Below are positions 63,111 through 64,000 of a stretch of DNA of 64,000 bases, in pieces. Below the pieces are notes generated by a model. It did no database searches, was not told where the DNA came from, and saw only the letters and a list, made by a program, of their open reading frames with translations. How positions within the stretch are numbered: position 1 is the stretch's first letter; each line of letters starts with the position of its first letter. A program made the translations under genes and the position numbers. The stretch is from Byssovorax sp. (GTDB lineage: Bacteria; Myxococcota_A; Polyangia; Polyangiales; Polyangiaceae), in NCBI GenBank assembly GCA_025362495.1, contig JANYGI010000094.1, positions 1-64,000 on the forward strand. The letters run 5' to 3'.

Positions 63111-64000
63111 CTACGGCGCGGCCGCGGTCAACTTGCAAGCGTCCACCTTCGCGTCCCAGCCGGGATCGAGAGCGGGCAGCTTCGTCGGATCGCTGATGTT
63201 GAGAGCGCAGCGGTACGTCCCATCCTGGGCGATCTGCTGGCAGCTCACCGGGAAGTCCGGGTTGATGCCCGAGCCCGTGACGCGGCCGCCGAGCGGATCC
63301 GCGGTGGGGCAACAGGCCGCCTGAACCGGCTGCGCCTTCATGTCCGTTCCGAGCACCGGACTGCCGTTCGCGTCACGAGCGGTGCAGTCGACCGAGGGCC
63401 AGACGGCGGCGACGTTGTACTCGGCGGTACACGCGTTGTCGGTGAACTTCACGTGCCCCGAGAACTGAGTACCTTGAGCGGCGGCCGTGGCGTAGACCTT
63501 CACGTTCGACCACTCGTACTTCACCGTCTCGGCTTCCACCGCAGGCGCGCCCGGGTCCGGCGGCATCGCCGTCGGATCCGGAGCAATCGCGGCTTCCGCC
63601 GGGAAGTCCTGCACGGCCGGCGCGGGCGCCGTCACGATGCAGAAGCCGTCCGCGTCCGGCTCGACGGCCGTGAACGGCCCGAGCGCGTACGGGGGGTGCT
63701 TTGCGAGCGTGTGAGTCCCGTCCTTGTTCTCGACGTTGGTGCCGTCGGGATCGATGGAGGCATTCGGCAGGCTCGCCTTGTTCGCGATGAGGACGCCCAT
63801 CGCGTCCGTCTGGATCGCGAGGATCGCAGGCACGCTGAAGTCGGGCTGCTTGCCATCGTCGCCACCGCCCGGCGGGTGGTACGTCTCGAGCCCGATCTCG
63901 TCACCGGATGCAGTGCAGGCTGCACCCGGTGCTCCGACGGGGAAGTACTTCGCTGCGAAGGCGAAGCCCGACCCCGCGTGTCCCGCCTGGCACGCGACCA
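63111..64000 (-). CDS. Cys-containing secreted protein, 5' end beyond the window
   Basis: An open minus-strand frame runs without a stop from the stop codon at 63111 to the window edge (about 296 codons), so the N terminus and any signal peptide lie outside. The visible part is beta-rich, with Cys (FTDNACTAEYN, QAACCPTADPLGG, FPVSCQQIAQDGTYRC) and Ala/Pro-rich turns. This resembles the other surface lipoproteins of the window. No family was recognised. It is followed by repeat copy 2. Confidence 0.7.
   Translation of the reverse strand, partial: VACQAGHAGSGFAFAAKYFPVGAPGAACTASGDEIGLETYHPPGGGDDGKQPDFSVPAILAIQTDAMGVLIANKASLPNASIDPDGTNVENKDGTHTLAKHPPYALGPFTAVEPDADGFCIVTAPAPAVQDFPAEAAIAPDPTAMPPDPGAPAVEAETVKYEWSNVKVYATAAAQGTQFSGHVKFTDNACTAEYNVAAVWPSVDCTARDANGSPVLGTDMKAQPVQAACCPTADPLGGRVTGSGINPDFPVSCQQIAQDGTYRCALNISDPTKLPALDPGWDAKVDACKLTAAAP

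Overview
This 64 kb window is high-GC DNA carrying about 48 genes. It reads as an ordinary chromosomal stretch of a myxobacterium, most like the Polyangiales (Polyangium/Sorangium/Minicystis type). That placement rests on style: very high GC3 codon use, many Gly/Ser-rich Cys-studded lipoproteins, zinc-ribbon Ser/Thr kinases, a response regulator with a DUF4388 domain, a MYXO-CTERM tail, a fibro-slime domain and a choice-of-anchor L domain. No tRNA, rRNA, CRISPR array, intact insertion sequence or prophage was found.

Layout. 0-5.4 kb: a Cys-rich lipoprotein, then two paralogous di-heme peroxidase-like cytochromes and a beta-propeller-like lipoprotein joined by 4-bp stop/start overlaps. 5.5-14.7 kb: a NikR-fold regulator without its nickel ligands, a helical-repeat protein, an SPFH/zinc-ribbon protein, a zinc-ribbon Ser/Thr kinase, a REC-DUF4388 membrane protein and a HARE-HTH protein with a degenerate Mrr-like end. 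14.9-19.3 kb (minus): an operon of alpha/beta-hydrolase, a DppC permease fused to its own substrate-binding protein, and a DppB permease, with no ATPases. 19.5-22.7 kb: a MerR-like regulator, a protein carrying only sigma region 4, and a DUF2169 protein. 22.7-29.5 kb: surface lipoproteins, a membrane-anchored iron-sulfur protein, a methyltransferase and a PQQ-type propeller protein. 29.6-34.8 kb: a membrane EEP-family hydrolase, a multi-pass glycosyltransferase-like protein, and an AAA-type ATPase with a PD-(D/E)xK-like C terminus.

34.8-40.7 kb (minus) is a cell-surface-signalling-like block: an ECF sigma factor overlapping a FecR-type anti-sigma factor, followed by a Cys-rich lipoprotein, a putative outer-membrane protein and a large lipoprotein with a choice-of-anchor L domain. 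40.9-49.1 kb (plus) is a five-gene MoxR/DUF58/von Willebrand A operon. 49.1-54.6 kb holds a fibro-slime lipoprotein, a YchJ-family protein, a MYXO-CTERM protein, and a Ser/Thr kinase divergent from a GAF-GGDEF diguanylate cyclase. 54.6-62.4 kb is alpha-glucan and trehalose metabolism: malQ (minus, followed by a lipoprotein gene and a BolA-family gene) divergent from treY-treZ. The last 1.6 kb holds a twice-repeated two-hairpin element, a 47-codon Cys-containing small ORF and a lipoprotein-like gene cut by the window edge.

The least ordinary items are the permease/binding-protein fusion, three proteins that keep a fold but have lost key residues (NikR-like, hydrolase, Mrr-like), the sigma region 4-only protein with four Cys, and the repeat and small-ORF region at 62.4-63.1 kb. 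I found no clear undescribed multi-gene defence or biosynthetic system.
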